Assembly (NCBI GenBank): GCA_013177795.1
Contig: JABLXY010000001.1
Location: forward strand, 124,001-188,000
DNA length: 64,000 nt
Origin: Syntrophaceae bacterium
Lineage (GTDB): Bacteria > Desulfobacterota > Syntrophia > Syntrophales > UBA2192
Direction: 5' to 3'
In this document: positions 15,903 to 25,583 of the stretch, piece by piece
How the letters are laid out: each line of letters begins with the position of its first letter
How positions within the stretch are numbered: the stretch's first letter is position 1
Notes under the pieces: generated by a model
Told to the model about the DNA's origin: nothing
Seen by the model: only the letters and a program-made list of their open reading frames with translations
Databases searched by the model: none
Made by a program: the position numbers and the translations under genes

Positions 15903-16769
15903 TCAGAAAGAGAAGCTCAGGCTCACCCCGCCGTATAGATAATTGTCTTCCTTTCCGTTCTTGCTGCGGCCCTTCATCTCGTTCTTGGCGTCATCGGAGA
16001 GAGGAAACACCCAGGACACCGTCGGGGCGACCGTGATGTGCTGGAAGAGCGCGATGGGCAGTGACGCCGTGATGACCCCGTCATGGATATTGCTGAACTT
16101 GTCCGTCGTCGGCCGTGCATTGTCATCGAACTTCGGATAGGTGGTGGCATCTTCGCTCTTGAGGTAGCTCACCGAGCCGGCGAGCTTCAGCCCGACCGCC
16201 TTGGTCAGCTCGAAGGTGTGGGAGACCCCGAACAGGATGTACCACTGGTGGTAGTGGTCGATCTCCTTGTACACGGTGAGCGTCGGGCTCAGCAGGATGT
16301 TGCCGGCGAGGCTGACGAACAGCTCCTGGGAATCGAGCGGGTCGGCGGCACCGGAGTACGGGGAATTCAGAGAGTAGTAGATGTAGCCCAGCCCTGCCGT
16401 CACGGGCCCGAATGCCCGGCTGTAGGACAGGGTGAGATCCGTCTCGGTCCAGTTGCTCGAATAGGAAGCGTCGGTCGGCGAATAGGGGTTCGTGTCCAGG
16501 TTGCCCCACAGGTTCGCGGTGAAGCCCTTGTACCCGACCGTCATGGACGGCTGGATGACGAGGCTGTCCCTGGTCTGCTGTTGCCCGCGCCAGATGTAGG
16601 CGCTGAGGGCGGACACGGTGAAGTCGGCCGTGGGCTTTTCTTCCGCTGCGGCCGCGGCGGGCTTGGCATCCTGGGCCATCGCCTCGGTCAGCACGCTTGC
16701 CGCGATCCCAAGAATGAGCAGCGACACGATCATCAGCCTGACAATGCGATCCAATAGAGCCGTGGTCAT
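15903..16769 (-). CDS. Outer-membrane beta-barrel protein of unknown function
   Basis: 288 residues. Signal peptide at about 1-32 (cleavage near AMAQ), then an alanine-rich spacer and a series of alternating amphipathic strands: SALSAYIWRGQQQT, SMTVGYKGFTANLWGNL, LGYIYYSLN, SLAGNILLSPTLTVYKEI, ending VSLSFSF with the terminal phenylalanine needed for BAM insertion. The opening WRG-type strand resembles the TIGR02001-type conserved outer-membrane family. It could be a porin or substrate-specific channel; no partner gene indicates a substrate. Confidence 0.75.
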   Translation of the reverse strand: MTTALLDRIVRLMIVSLLILGIAASVLTEAMAQDAKPAAAAAEEKPTADFTVSALSAYIWRGQQQTRDSLVIQPSMTVGYKGFTANLWGNLDTNPYSPTDASYSSNWTETDLTLSYSRAFGPVTAGLGYIYYSLNSPYSGAADPLDSQELFVSLAGNILLSPTLTVYKEIDHYHQWYILFGVSHTFELTKAVGLKLAGSVSYLKSEDATTYPKFDDNARPTTDKFSNIHDGVITASLPIALFQHITVAPTVSWVFPLSDDAKNEMKGRSKNGKEDNYLYGGVSLSFSF

Positions 16770-17145
16770 AGAGATATCTCCCTTTCAAGGTTTTTTCGAG
16801 CCGGCAGAGCGTCTCGGCACGAAAAAGGTGCCCGTCCGCCTTTTCCGGAAGCCGCGCGATGGAGGAGGGAGCCGCAGGCCCTGCCGAAGGGGGAGGCGGC
16901 AGGGCCGGCGGCTCGAGGGTGCTCTCGTCGTCGGCGTTCGGGATCACCTTAAGAACAAGGCTTGTGCCACAAGGGAGAAAAGGCGGGAAAAATATGATAA
17001 GTAATTGATTATGAAATTAAAATTCGATTGCCGGAGAAACTCCGGCAGTCTTGCAGGAGCGGAAATAATGCCACATGTTTGTCTCTAAATATCATTAATG
17101 ATACAAATATGTATGATACAAAACAGATATTACAGGAAATGTCGC
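16770..17145. other. AT-rich intergenic region upstream of the barrel gene
   Basis: No gene seen. The stretch 16985-17140 is markedly richer in A+T than the rest of the window, as expected for a promoter region of the minus-strand barrel gene. It contains a perfect 8-bp hairpin at 17029-17047 (TGCCGGAG, loop AAA, CTCCGGCA) of unknown role. Confidence 0.6.
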
Positions 17146-17175
17146 AAAAAAGGGCGGCTGAACGTCAGCCGCCCT
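17146..17175 (-). terminator. Intrinsic terminator after the citrate-synthase-like gene
   Basis: Perfect 11-bp stem (AGGGCGGCTGA / TCAGCCGCCCT) with a 3-base loop, followed on the minus strand by a T-run. It lies about 160 bp after the stop at 17333. Confidence 0.88.
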
Positions 17176-17332
17176 CCCGTAGACCGAATTCACGACCGTA
17201 TCGAAGTGAAGGTGCGCGGAGCTCTTCGATTTCACGAACTCCTGATTTCCGCTGCTTGCGGCTGTGCGTTCGAAAAGCGCCGTCACCCAGTTCTGGCAGG
17301 ATGCGCACGGTTTCGGGCCGGTGTTGCGCCGA

Positions 17333-19222
17333 TCAGAACCAGTGGTCCGATTTCTTCTTCGCCTCGTACTCCGCCTTCAGGGCCCGCTCTGTGGCCTCGG
17401 AGATCAGGTCCACGCTCTTTGTCCACTCCTCGAACCGGATATCCACGCCGAAGACGCCCCGGATCTCGTCGTGCTCGTCGACGATCGGCGCCGAGACAGT
17501 GATGCAGAGGGCCCCGGTCATCTTGGAGATGTAAAAGTCCGTGACGTGGATCTTCCCTGACTCCATGGGACGGATGAACCACTCGCGGTTCGAGTAGTCC
17601 GTGCCGACTCCGAAATTCTCGTACTTCGACCGGTCCGCGATGTGGGTGATGTTCCGCGTGATCTTCCTGCCGTTGGTGTCCACGACGTAGGCAAACTGGA
17701 TGGACGGGTTCTCGTCGATGAACTGCTGCATGACCGGCTCCTGCAGCTCCGGGTTCATCCCCTTCATGACGGGGTGCTCGATCACCTGCTGCACCACCGC
17801 CACGGCGGCCTGGGCCGCGCGGTACTTGATCTTCTCGAGATCGGACATGAAGAGCTCGGGCAGGAACTTCCGCACGACCTTCTCCATCTCGTCGTTGGAG
17901 ATGCTCGTCATCCGGCCCCCCTCGTACTGCTTCATGACCCACTTGTGGATCGCCGAGATGCCGGGGTGGCGCTTGTCGATCGCCTCTCCGTTCTTGAGGT
18001 CCAGCCGGGAGTTGATCCAGTGGACGATGCCCGCCTTTCCCGACTTGTCGGTGATCTCGAGCATGATGGGGCGCTTGAGGATCTTGGCCGTGTCGAAGAT
18101 GTTGTAGATCTCCTCGTTCTTCACGAGGCCGTCGAGGTGCACGCCGGCGCGCGTGACGTTGAACTCGGAGCCGACAAAAGGATAGTTGGGCGCGATCTTG
18201 AAGTTCATCTCGCGCCGGACGTAGTCCGCGATCTCCGTGATCACCGTCGTGTCGATCCCGTGGTTTTCGCCGTGCAGCTGGATGTACTCGAAGATGAGCC
18301 CCTCCACGGGCGGATTGCCCGTCCGCTCGCCGATGCCCATCAGGGTGCCGTTGGCGGCGCTGCAGCCGTAGAGCCAGGCCGTGGTGGCGTTGATCAGGGC
18401 CTTGTGGAAGTCATTGTGACCGTGCCACTCGAGCAGTCTGCCGGGGACGCCGGCATCCTCGATGAAGGCCCGGACGATCTTGTCGACGCTTCGGGGAAGG
18501 GCTGCCCCGGGGTAGGTGACCCCGTAGCCCATGGTGTCGCAAAGGCGGATCTTGACGTCGATGCCGCTCTGCTCCCGGAGCTTCATCAGCTCGATGGCGA
18601 AGGGGATCACGAACCCGTAGATGTCCGAGCGGGTGAGGTCCTCGAAGTGGCAGCGGGCGACGATTCCGGCCTCGAGGATGGAGCGCACCACGTCGAGGTA
18701 CATATCCATGGCCTGCCGGCGAGTCACGCCCAGCTTGAGGAAGATGTGGTAGTCCGACACGGATGTGAGGATGCCCGTCTCCTTGAGGCCTGCGGCCTTC
18801 ACGAGGGGGACGTCCTCCTTGACGGCGCGGATCCAGCCGGTGATCTCGGGGTATCGCAGGTTCATGCTGCGGCAGGCATCCAGGGCCTCCCGGTCGCGCT
18901 GGCTGTAGAGGAAGAACTCGGTCTGGCGGATGACGCCCCTCTCGCCCCCGAGGCGGCTCAGCATCTTGAAAAGATCGGCGATCTGCTTGACCGTGTAGGG
19001 CGGGCGGGCCTGCTGTCCGTCCCGGAAGGTCGTGTCGGTGATGAAGATCTCCTCGGCGGGGCTCATCGACACGAGCTTGTGATCGAAGACGATCCTGCAG
19101 ACCTCGTCGTAGGGGAAGACGTCCTTCTGCAGGTTGGGCTGCTCGACGTCCTTCAGCTCGTAGCGCCAGAATTTCGTATGCTCGTGATCGAGAACCCTCT
19201 TTTCCTTGTTCCACCTGGCCAT
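17333..19222 (-). CDS. HMGL-family aldol enzyme with Cache-like tail; candidate Re-citrate synthase
   Basis: 629 residues from ATG 19222. Residues 57-330 are a TIM-barrel of the isopropylmalate/homocitrate/citramalate synthase family: ITDTTFRDGQQ at 61-71, LCDTMGYG at 227-234 and the metal motif HGHND at 267-271. Residues about 465-602 resemble a Cache/PDC sensor: AYVVDTNGRKITRN, SNREWFIRPME, HVTDFYISKMTGALCITVSAPI and GVFGVDIRFEEW. Known: Syntrophus aciditrophicus has a Re-citrate synthase of about this size related to isopropylmalate synthases. Inferred: this gene is the same enzyme, condensing acetyl-CoA and oxaloacetate. Alternatives are a homocitrate- or isopropylmalate-like synthase. 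Single gene with its own terminator. Confidence 0.72.
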   Translation of the reverse strand: MARWNKEKRVLDHEHTKFWRYELKDVEQPNLQKDVFPYDEVCRIVFDHKLVSMSPAEEIFITDTTFRDGQQARPPYTVKQIADLFKMLSRLGGERGVIRQTEFFLYSQRDREALDACRSMNLRYPEITGWIRAVKEDVPLVKAAGLKETGILTSVSDYHIFLKLGVTRRQAMDMYLDVVRSILEAGIVARCHFEDLTRSDIYGFVIPFAIELMKLREQSGIDVKIRLCDTMGYGVTYPGAALPRSVDKIVRAFIEDAGVPGRLLEWHGHNDFHKALINATTAWLYGCSAANGTLMGIGERTGNPPVEGLIFEYIQLHGENHGIDTTVITEIADYVRREMNFKIAPNYPFVGSEFNVTRAGVHLDGLVKNEEIYNIFDTAKILKRPIMLEITDKSGKAGIVHWINSRLDLKNGEAIDKRHPGISAIHKWVMKQYEGGRMTSISNDEMEKVVRKFLPELFMSDLEKIKYRAAQAAVAVVQQVIEHPVMKGMNPELQEPVMQQFIDENPSIQFAYVVDTNGRKITRNITHIADRSKYENFGVGTDYSNREWFIRPMESGKIHVTDFYISKMTGALCITVSAPIVDEHDEIRGVFGVDIRFEEWTKSVDLISEATERALKAEYEAKKKSDHWF

Positions 19223-19295
19223 TTCACTTCTCCCTGCTCTTCCGTTGAAAAATGGATGCCGAAGGGCCTGCGCCCTCAACCCGCTGCCGCCGAAA

Positions 19296-19496
19296 TAAAA
19301 AGGGAGGGAACGCCTTGATGTTCCCTCCCTTGTCTCTTCCGCCTGGATAAAATGGATTCAACTTGTCATGGAGGGACCATGCCGTGCCGGTTCGCCCGCA
19401 GGCCGCGGTTCTCCCGCCGTCGGGCGCTGCATGCCCGGGTTGTCAGCAGAACGGCGGTTCATGATCCCGTGCGTCATGCCAGTTGAATTCTCCTGT
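19296..19496 (-). ncRNA. Candidate structured RNA (independent sRNA or 5' leader)
   Basis: Between the promoter above and the terminator at 19300-19331 lies about 200 nt that can fold into a rod of nested stems (minus strand): 19488-19481 with 19363-19356 (8 bp, ATTCAACT/AGTTGAAT); 19468-19460 with 19381-19373 (9 bp with one G-U); 19457-19451 with 19420-19414 (7 bp, CCGCCGT/ACGGCGG); 19437-19433 with 19425-19421 (5 bp). The region has no good coding frame. It could be a free small RNA (the rod shape and size resemble 6S RNA, but I could not verify conserved features) or a regulatory leader of the gene at 19222. Confidence 0.45.
19300..19331 (-). terminator. Intrinsic terminator
   Basis: Perfect 12-bp stem (AAGGGAGGGAAC / GTTCCCTCCCTT) with an 8-base loop; the minus strand continues into a T-run. 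It lies 226 bp after the aspS stop and 78 bp before the next gene, so it may end aspS, the structured RNA, or act as an attenuator. Confidence 0.92.
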
Positions 19497-19502
19497 TACA
19501 GT

Positions 19503-19531
19503 CCCATAAAGAATCGTCAGGAGTTTGTCAA
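19503..19531 (-). promoter_or_regulatory. Candidate sigma-70 promoter downstream of aspS
   Basis: Minus strand TTGACA, 17-bp spacer, TATGGG, starting 26 bp after the aspS stop. The -35 is perfect. It points toward the structured RNA candidate and the citrate-synthase-like gene. Confidence 0.5.
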
Positions 19532-19556
19532 TAGGTAAAAACGTAACCTTGCTGCC

Positions 19557-21335
19557 TCACTGGACGATCTTCAGCGACAGCTCCATGAGCTGCTCGATGC
19601 TCACCTTCGACGGCGCGTCGGTCATGGCGTCGGTCGCCTTCTGGGTCTTGGGGAAGGCGATGACGTCCCGGATCGATGGCGCGCCGGTCATGATCATGAT
19701 CAGGCGGTCGAAGCCGAAGGCGATGCCGCCGTGCGGCGGCGTGCCGAACTCGAGGGCGTCGAGCAGGAACCCGAACTTGCTCCGCGTGTCCTCGGCGGTG
19801 AGCCCCAGCGTCTGGAAGAGTTTCCGCTGGACGTCGGTGCGGTGGATCCTGATGCTGCCGCCGCCGATCTCGGTGCCGTTCAGCACGAGGTCGTAGGCCC
19901 GGGCTCGCACCCGTGCGGGGTCCGTGTCGAGCAGCGGGAGATCCTCCGGCACGGGCGACGTGAAGGGGTGGTGCTTGGCCACGAAGCGCTTCTCCGTGTC
20001 GCTGTACTCCAGCAGCGGAAACTCGACGACCCACGTGAAGGCGAGCTGGTCAGGCTTGATGAGGTCGAGCTTGCGGGCCACGTGGATTCGCAGGTTGGCC
20101 AGCGCGTCGTTGACGATGCCGGGGGTGTCCGCCACGAAAACGATCAGGTCGCCCTCGCGGGCCTCCATGGCCCGGTTGAGGGCCTCGACCTCTTCGGGCT
20201 TGAGAAACTTCACGATGGGCGAGGTCCACCCGTCGGCGTTCACGCGCGCCCAGGCGAGCCCCTTGGCGCCGAAGTCGGCCACGAAGTTCGTCAGCCCGTC
20301 GATGTCCTTGCGGGAGAGCCTCCGGTTGTCTTCGATCTTGATGGCCTTGACGATGCCGCCGCTTGCCGCCACCTCGTTGAACACCTTGAAGCCGCAGCCC
20401 CTGACGAGCTCCGTCACATCTCGCAGCTCCATGGCGAAGCGGGTGTCGGGGTTGTCCCGCCCGTAGCGCTCCATGGCATCCCCGTAGGTGATCCGCGGGA
20501 AGGGGATCTGGAGCTCCCGGCCCGTGCCGGCCCTGAAGATATGGGCCATGAGGCCCTCCATGGTCGAGATGATGTCCTCCTCGTCGATGAAGGACATCTC
20601 CACGTCGATCTGGGTGAACTCGGGCTGGCGGTCCGCCCGGAGGTCCTCGTCACGGAAGCACCGGGCGATCTGGAAGTAGCGGTCGAAGCCCGCGATCATG
20701 AGCAGCTGCTTGAAGGTCTGCGGCGATTGCGGCAGGGCGTAGAAGGTCCCAAGGTTCACGCGGCTCGGCACGAGGTAGTCCCGGGCCCCCTCGGGAGTGC
20801 TCTTCGCGAGCATCGGCGTCTCCACCTCGACAAACCCCTTCGAGATGAAATACTCCCGTGTCGCGGCGGCCACGCGGCTCCGCAGGATGATGTTTTTCTG
20901 CAGCTCGGGCCTGCGCAGGTCGAGGTAGCGGTACTTGAGCCGGATGTTCTCCGAGATGTCCGTCTCGGCGTCGAGGACGAAGGGAGGTGTTTTCGCCTCG
21001 TTGAGGATCTCGAGCCTGTTCACCATGACCTCGACGTCACCGGTGGCCAGCTCCGGGTTCTCCATGCCCTCGGGGCGCCTGCGCACCGTCCCCTTCAGGG
21101 CCAGGACGAACTCGCTGCGGATCCGGTGGGCCTCCCGGTGGGCTTCGGCCTGGACCTCGGGGTTGAAGACGACCTGGACGATGCCCTCACGGTCGCGCAG
21201 ATCGACGAAGATGACACCGCCGTGGTCGCGGCGGCGGTGCACCCATCCCATCAGGACCACTTCTTTCCCCGCATCGGCGGCCCTGAGATGGCCGCAGTAG
21301 TGTGTTCTCTTGAGTTTCGTGATGAAGTCTGACAA
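19557..21335 (-). CDS. aspS: Aspartyl-tRNA synthetase (bacterial type)
   Basis: 592 residues, the usual bacterial length. An N-terminal OB-fold anticodon-binding domain ([22 protein letters not shown]) is followed by the class II catalytic core: motif 2 in [18 protein letters not shown], a GAD insertion domain and motif 3 in [16 protein letters not shown]. It charges tRNA with aspartate, and in genomes lacking asparaginyl-tRNA synthetase it can also mischarge tRNA-Asn; motif reading cannot separate the two here. hisS lies just upstream on the same strand, the common hisS-aspS order. Confidence 0.97.
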   Translation of the reverse strand: MSDFITKLKRTHYCGHLRAADAGKEVVLMGWVHRRRDHGGVIFVDLRDREGIVQVVFNPEVQAEAHREAHRIRSEFVLALKGTVRRRPEGMENPELATGDVEVMVNRLEILNEAKTPPFVLDAETDISENIRLKYRYLDLRRPELQKNIILRSRVAAATREYFISKGFVEVETPMLAKSTPEGARDYLVPSRVNLGTFYALPQSPQTFKQLLMIAGFDRYFQIARCFRDEDLRADRQPEFTQIDVEMSFIDEEDIISTMEGLMAHIFRAGTGRELQIPFPRITYGDAMERYGRDNPDTRFAMELRDVTELVRGCGFKVFNEVAASGGIVKAIKIEDNRRLSRKDIDGLTNFVADFGAKGLAWARVNADGWTSPIVKFLKPEEVEALNRAMEAREGDLIVFVADTPGIVNDALANLRIHVARKLDLIKPDQLAFTWVVEFPLLEYSDTEKRFVAKHHPFTSPVPEDLPLLDTDPARVRARAYDLVLNGTEIGGGSIRIHRTDVQRKLFQTLGLTAEDTRSKFGFLLDALEFGTPPHGGIAFGFDRLIMIMTGAPSIRDVIAFPKTQKATDAMTDAPSKVSIEQLMELSLKIVQ

Positions 21336-21360
21336 GGGTTTTACCTCCCTTTCATATTAG

Positions 21361-21390
21361 GAGAAGTTGGGAAGTTGAGAAGTTGTGAAA
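21361..21390. repeat. Short octamer-like repeat (GAAGTTGR units)
   Basis: Imperfect head-to-tail GAAGTTG units between hisS and aspS, of the same style as the arrays at 60910-60948 and 60988-61020. Confidence 0.6.
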
Positions 21391-21508
21391 CTTGGGTGAG
21401 CCGAATGTCAGCGCAGGCTGATGCTCTCCGAACTTCCTAACTTCATGGCTTCTGCACTTCTATTCATGAAGAGGCTCTTGCATTCGATCCTTTCGTGCAA
21501 TGCACCGA

Positions 21509-22774
21509 TCAGGTCTTCGAAAGAATGCGCAGCAGCTCGTTCTCGGCGTCATCGAGCCCCACAGGCTGCTGGGAGCTGTCCTTCATGTTCCGCAGCAGGG
21601 CCTTCCTCTCCTGGAGTTCCCGCTCGCCGAGGATGAGGGTGTAGCGGCATTTCAGCCTGTCGGAGCGCTTCATCTGGCTCTTGAGGCTCCGCGCCCCGTA
21701 GTCCGTCTCGACGAGGAGCCCCTTCATCCGCAGGCGGTTGCAGAGCAGGAAGGCATGGTCCTGCGCCTCCTTGCCGAGGGCTGCGATGAAGAGATCGGGC
21801 GCCGCGATGACCTTCTCGTCGGGGATGGGGGCCACGGCGACAAGCCGCTCCAGGCCGACGGCAAAGCCGATCCCGGGGCTCTCGGGGCCGCCAAGGTCCT
21901 CCACGAGCCGATCGTACCGGCCTCCGCCCGCGATGGCGTTCTGCGCCCCCAGGGCACCCGTCGTGACCTCGAAGGCCGTCTTCGTGTAGTAGTCCAGGCC
22001 TCGGACCATCCGGGCGTTGACCTCGAAGGGGGTATCGAAGCGCCTGAGGCAAGACTGGACCTCGTCAAAGTGCCCCCGGCACTCCGCGCAGAGGAATTCG
22101 ATGAGCAGGGGGGCCGAGGTGACAACCGCCTTGCACCCTTCCACCTTGCAGTCGAAGACGCGGAGGGGATTCGCCGAGAGGCGCCGCCGGCAGTCTTCAC
22201 AGAGGCCTTCCTGCCTCTCGGCCAGATACGAGCGGATCACGTCCCGGAAGGCCGGCCGGCAGGCCGGGCAGCCCAGGGAATTCACCTCGAGGCGCGCGTC
22301 CGCAACGCCGACGCATCGGAGAAAGTGCATGAGCATCAGGATGACCTCGGCATCCATGCGCGGGTCCTTCGAGCCGAGGAGTTCCGCGTTGATCTGGTTG
22401 AACTGGCGGAACCGGCCCTTCTGGGGCCGCTCGCGGCGGAACATGGGCCCGATGGTGTAGAGCTTCACCAGGGATTCCGATGCGTAGAGGCCGTGCTCGA
22501 GGTAGGCGCGCATGACCGAGGCCGTCGCCTCGGGGCGCATCGTCAGGGACTCGTCGCCGCGGTCTGTGAAGGTGTACATCTCCTTCTCGACGATGTCCGT
22601 CGTCTCGCCGATGGAACGCTTGAAAAGCTCCGTCTTTTCGAGGATGGGCAGAATGATTTCCCTGAAGCCGAAGGCCCCGAAGACTGCACGGGCCTTCGCC
22701 TCGACGTGCTGCCATTTTTCCGATTCGCCCGGCAGGATGTCCTTGAACCCGCGAACGGCGGTGATGATCTTCAT
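21509..22774 (-). CDS. hisS: Histidyl-tRNA synthetase
   Basis: 421 residues. Class II features: RGFKDILP at the N-terminus, motif 1 around FREIILPILEKTELF, motif 2 in YTIGPMFRRERPQKGRFRQFNQ, the histidine-specific motifs GLDYYTKTAFEV and GGGRYDRLVEDLGG, and a C-terminal anticodon-binding domain. Start ATG 22774 fits the family. Located upstream of aspS, probably the first gene of that transcript. Confidence 0.97.
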   Translation of the reverse strand: MKIITAVRGFKDILPGESEKWQHVEAKARAVFGAFGFREIILPILEKTELFKRSIGETTDIVEKEMYTFTDRGDESLTMRPEATASVMRAYLEHGLYASESLVKLYTIGPMFRRERPQKGRFRQFNQINAELLGSKDPRMDAEVILMLMHFLRCVGVADARLEVNSLGCPACRPAFRDVIRSYLAERQEGLCEDCRRRLSANPLRVFDCKVEGCKAVVTSAPLLIEFLCAECRGHFDEVQSCLRRFDTPFEVNARMVRGLDYYTKTAFEVTTGALGAQNAIAGGGRYDRLVEDLGGPESPGIGFAVGLERLVAVAPIPDEKVIAAPDLFIAALGKEAQDHAFLLCNRLRMKGLLVETDYGARSLKSQMKRSDRLKCRYTLILGERELQERKALLRNMKDSSQQPVGLDDAENELLRILSKT

Positions 22775-22846
22775 GAAGCTGATGCATCCGACTGCGAATT
22801 TTGAAATTGACTAGCTAACACATTGATTCCCGAAAGGCAATAGGAA

Positions 22847-25321
22847 TCATGGGCTTTTGAAGGGCACGACCTCGTAACGCCGCCCGTCCGTGGTGATCCG
22901 GAGGGCCCCGTGAAGGTCGGTGCGCCAGACAGCGGCCCCCGTGCGGCGGTACCGCTCGAGGACATCCTCCCGGACGGGGCGGCCCGCGCTGATGACGATC
23001 GCTTCGGGGCGGACGGCCCTCAGAAAGGGTCCCGTGCCGGAATAGGCAGAGCCGTGGTGCGGCGCCAGGAGGACCCCGCTTTGCAGCGCTCCGGCGCGGG
23101 CCAGGATGCTCGGCTCGGTCGCCGCCCCGATGTCGGAGGGCAGAAGAAAGGAGGCGTCTCTCCACAGCAGCTGCAGCACGAGGGCGCGCTCGTTGGTTTG
23201 CCGTTCGCCGGGGACCTCGCCGGGCGTAAGGGCTTCCGGGGGGTTCAGGATGCGGATCCGCACCTCGCCCAGGTCTATCGGGGGGGATTTCGACGTGAGG
23301 ATGCGGGGGGCAATCCCCCTCTGTCCCATCTTTTCCACCAGGGGGGCGCCCCAGTGGACCCGGGCCTCATCGCCGTTTGACCACACCTCCTCCACGTCGA
23401 AGTGCTCCAGGATGAACGGCAGACCGTTGACATGGTCGGGGTGCGGATGGGTCAGGACGACGGTGTCGATCTTCCCGATCCGGCTGTGCCAGAGAAACGG
23501 CGCAACGACGTAACGCCCCATGTCGAATCGATCGTCATAGAACCCGCCGCCGTCGATAAGCATCCTCTTCCCCCCTGGGAGCTCAACCAGGGTGCTGGAT
23601 CCATGTCCCACATCCAGGAACGTCACCCGGAGTGTTTCCCGGTTCCCAGGCTTGAGGGAAAACCACGCGGCGTGGCCCGCGAGGAAGAAGACCGCCAGCG
23701 CCAGCACGGCCGCCGCCCTGCGCGGCGTTCGAAAGAACAGAACGCCCCCCTCACGCCTCCCCGGGAGTCCCAGCATCAAAGCCGCCGTGAGGAGGATGAC
23801 GTAGCAGGCCGCCACCTCGGCGAGCGAAGGGGTCGTCAGGACCGAGGAAGACCAGGGGAGCGAGGCGAGACGGCCGTTGAAATCGAGGCCCAGTCGGGCG
23901 AACCACACGGTGAGGTCGATCAGGGGGGCCGAAAGGGTCTCGGAGATGGGCGCAATGAGGACGAGCAGCAGCGAGAGCGGCAGGACGACAAAACCGAGGA
24001 GCGGCACAAGGACCAGGTTGGCCGCGAGGGTGATGTTGGGGACCCGGTTGAAGTAGTACACGATGAGGGGAAGGGTGCCCAGGGTGGCGGCCGCAGAGAC
24101 CGACAGGAAAAGGGTTACGTTTGCCGCCGCATGCCGCATCAGCTGCACCATGTGCGCCCCCGGCCTCCTCTTCCAGGCCGCCAGGCGCTCCGTGATTCCG
24201 GGCATCAGGAGCAGGAGGGCCGCGACGGCCGCGAAGGAAAGCTGAAAGGAGATGTCGAACAGGGCCGCAGGGCAGAACACGAGGATGGCAAAGGCGGCAA
24301 GGGCCAGGGTGTTGGGGAGATCCCTCGCGCGGCCCATCAGGACGGCCGTGAGCAGGGCCAGCGTCATGAGAAGGGCCCTCATCGTGGACATGCCGAGGCC
24401 GGCCACGAAGGCATAGGCCGCGACGGGAAGGAAGGCAAAGAGGGCGGATACTTTCTGGATGTTGAGGCGAAGCAGCAGGTACTCGGATGTTTTCAGCAGG
24501 GTTCGAACAACGAAGAAGGCGATGAGGGCGATGATCCCGACGTGAAGGCCGGAGATGGCCAGAATATGGGCCGTGCCGGTCCGCGCGAACTGATCGAGAA
24601 GCTGACGGGGCATCTCGCTCTTCTCGCCCAAGGCCAGGGCCTGGATCAGGGTCCCCTCGGGAAAAGGGGCCTGCGAGCGGATGCGGTCACGGATGCGGGT
24701 CCGGAAACGCTCGAGGGTTTGCCTCCAGGGCAGCCCCACCCCCTCGCGGATGATGACGATCTTCCGCGGATCGTCCACGTGGCCCCTCACCCGGATTCCC
24801 TGCAGCCGCAGGTGACGCGAGTAGTCGAAGGCCCCGGGGTTGGCGAAACTGCGCGGGTGCTTCAGGCGGACTGCCGTCCGGACGTAATCCCCGTACTTGA
24901 AATCCCGCGTGTGATCGCCGACGGAGAGCAGCAATCTCCCGCTTGCGCCGTACGGCACGCCACCGCACTCGACCCTCACAACCTCGAGAACAAGCGAGGT
25001 CCGGTCCTCGGAGAGTCTCGGGTTTTCGGCGACCACGCCGTCGAGGACGATTTTCCCCTTTTCCGCCCAGTGGACGACGTGGTCCGGAGCGGGCTCCCCG
25101 TAGAGGATCGGGCCCAGCCCCAGGATGCCCAGGGCGACGAAGCCGACAGCGGCTGCGATGAACGCAGCCGTATGGCGGCGGGCGGCGAAGAAGACCAGCG
25201 AGAGGGTGCCCCCGGCGGCGAGGGTGGCCAGCGCCCATGCACTCGGGACAGGAAAGGCGAAGGCCGTCACGATCCCGGCGATGAAAAAAACAAGTAAGAG
25301 AGGAAGGGGGCGCTTGATCAC
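22847..25321 (-). CDS. comEC: ComEC/Rec2-type DNA uptake channel protein
   Basis: 824 residues from GTG 25321, chosen because the first transmembrane segment (PLPLLLVFFIAGIVTAFAF) begins right there; the longer reading upstream is not membrane-like. Order: N-terminal helices, an OB-like DUF4131 region (residues about 80-230), a multi-helix competence domain with AILAISGLHVGIIAL, then a C-terminal metallo-beta-lactamase-like domain with TFLDVGHGSSTLVE and LTHPHPDHVNGL carrying the metal ligands. Family role: transport of single-stranded DNA across the inner membrane in natural transformation. With type IV pilins nearby, competence is plausible but unproven. Confidence 0.92.
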   Translation of the reverse strand: MIKRPLPLLLVFFIAGIVTAFAFPVPSAWALATLAAGGTLSLVFFAARRHTAAFIAAAVGFVALGILGLGPILYGEPAPDHVVHWAEKGKIVLDGVVAENPRLSEDRTSLVLEVVRVECGGVPYGASGRLLLSVGDHTRDFKYGDYVRTAVRLKHPRSFANPGAFDYSRHLRLQGIRVRGHVDDPRKIVIIREGVGLPWRQTLERFRTRIRDRIRSQAPFPEGTLIQALALGEKSEMPRQLLDQFARTGTAHILAISGLHVGIIALIAFFVVRTLLKTSEYLLLRLNIQKVSALFAFLPVAAYAFVAGLGMSTMRALLMTLALLTAVLMGRARDLPNTLALAAFAILVFCPAALFDISFQLSFAAVAALLLLMPGITERLAAWKRRPGAHMVQLMRHAAANVTLFLSVSAAATLGTLPLIVYYFNRVPNITLAANLVLVPLLGFVVLPLSLLLVLIAPISETLSAPLIDLTVWFARLGLDFNGRLASLPWSSSVLTTPSLAEVAACYVILLTAALMLGLPGRREGGVLFFRTPRRAAAVLALAVFFLAGHAAWFSLKPGNRETLRVTFLDVGHGSSTLVELPGGKRMLIDGGGFYDDRFDMGRYVVAPFLWHSRIGKIDTVVLTHPHPDHVNGLPFILEHFDVEEVWSNGDEARVHWGAPLVEKMGQRGIAPRILTSKSPPIDLGEVRIRILNPPEALTPGEVPGERQTNERALVLQLLWRDASFLLPSDIGAATEPSILARAGALQSGVLLAPHHGSAYSGTGPFLRAVRPEAIVISAGRPVREDVLERYRRTGAAVWRTDLHGALRITTDGRRYEVVPFKSP

Positions 25322-25583
25322 CTGCCTTGCCTTGCCCGGGACGGAGTGTGCCCGTGGTGCGGTCGCCCTGCTGCCGCTCAAGCTGCAGTCGGCCCGGCCG
25401 AACAGGAAGGAGGTGTGCGTACCGGATGGGGAAGGACAAACCACAAACGAAGTTTCCTGTCAATGGGGAGAGACAGGAAAGGCTAAAGATTGCGGGAAAT
25501 GTGACGAAAGTAACAGGTGTAACCTTTTCCCGCATAATTGCGGCCCGCGGAGGCAGGAGACTTCAGGGGGACCCTTTCGCGCG

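Noticed and set aside
16770-17145. Possible tRNA or small RNA gene in the AT-rich spacer
   Set aside because: No cloverleaf could be folded; only one short hairpin is present, with no terminator.
19356-19461. A short leader peptide reading inside the structured RNA candidate (about 34 codons on the minus strand)
   Set aside because: No ribosome site at a suitable distance and no run of repeated codons such as attenuator peptides show.
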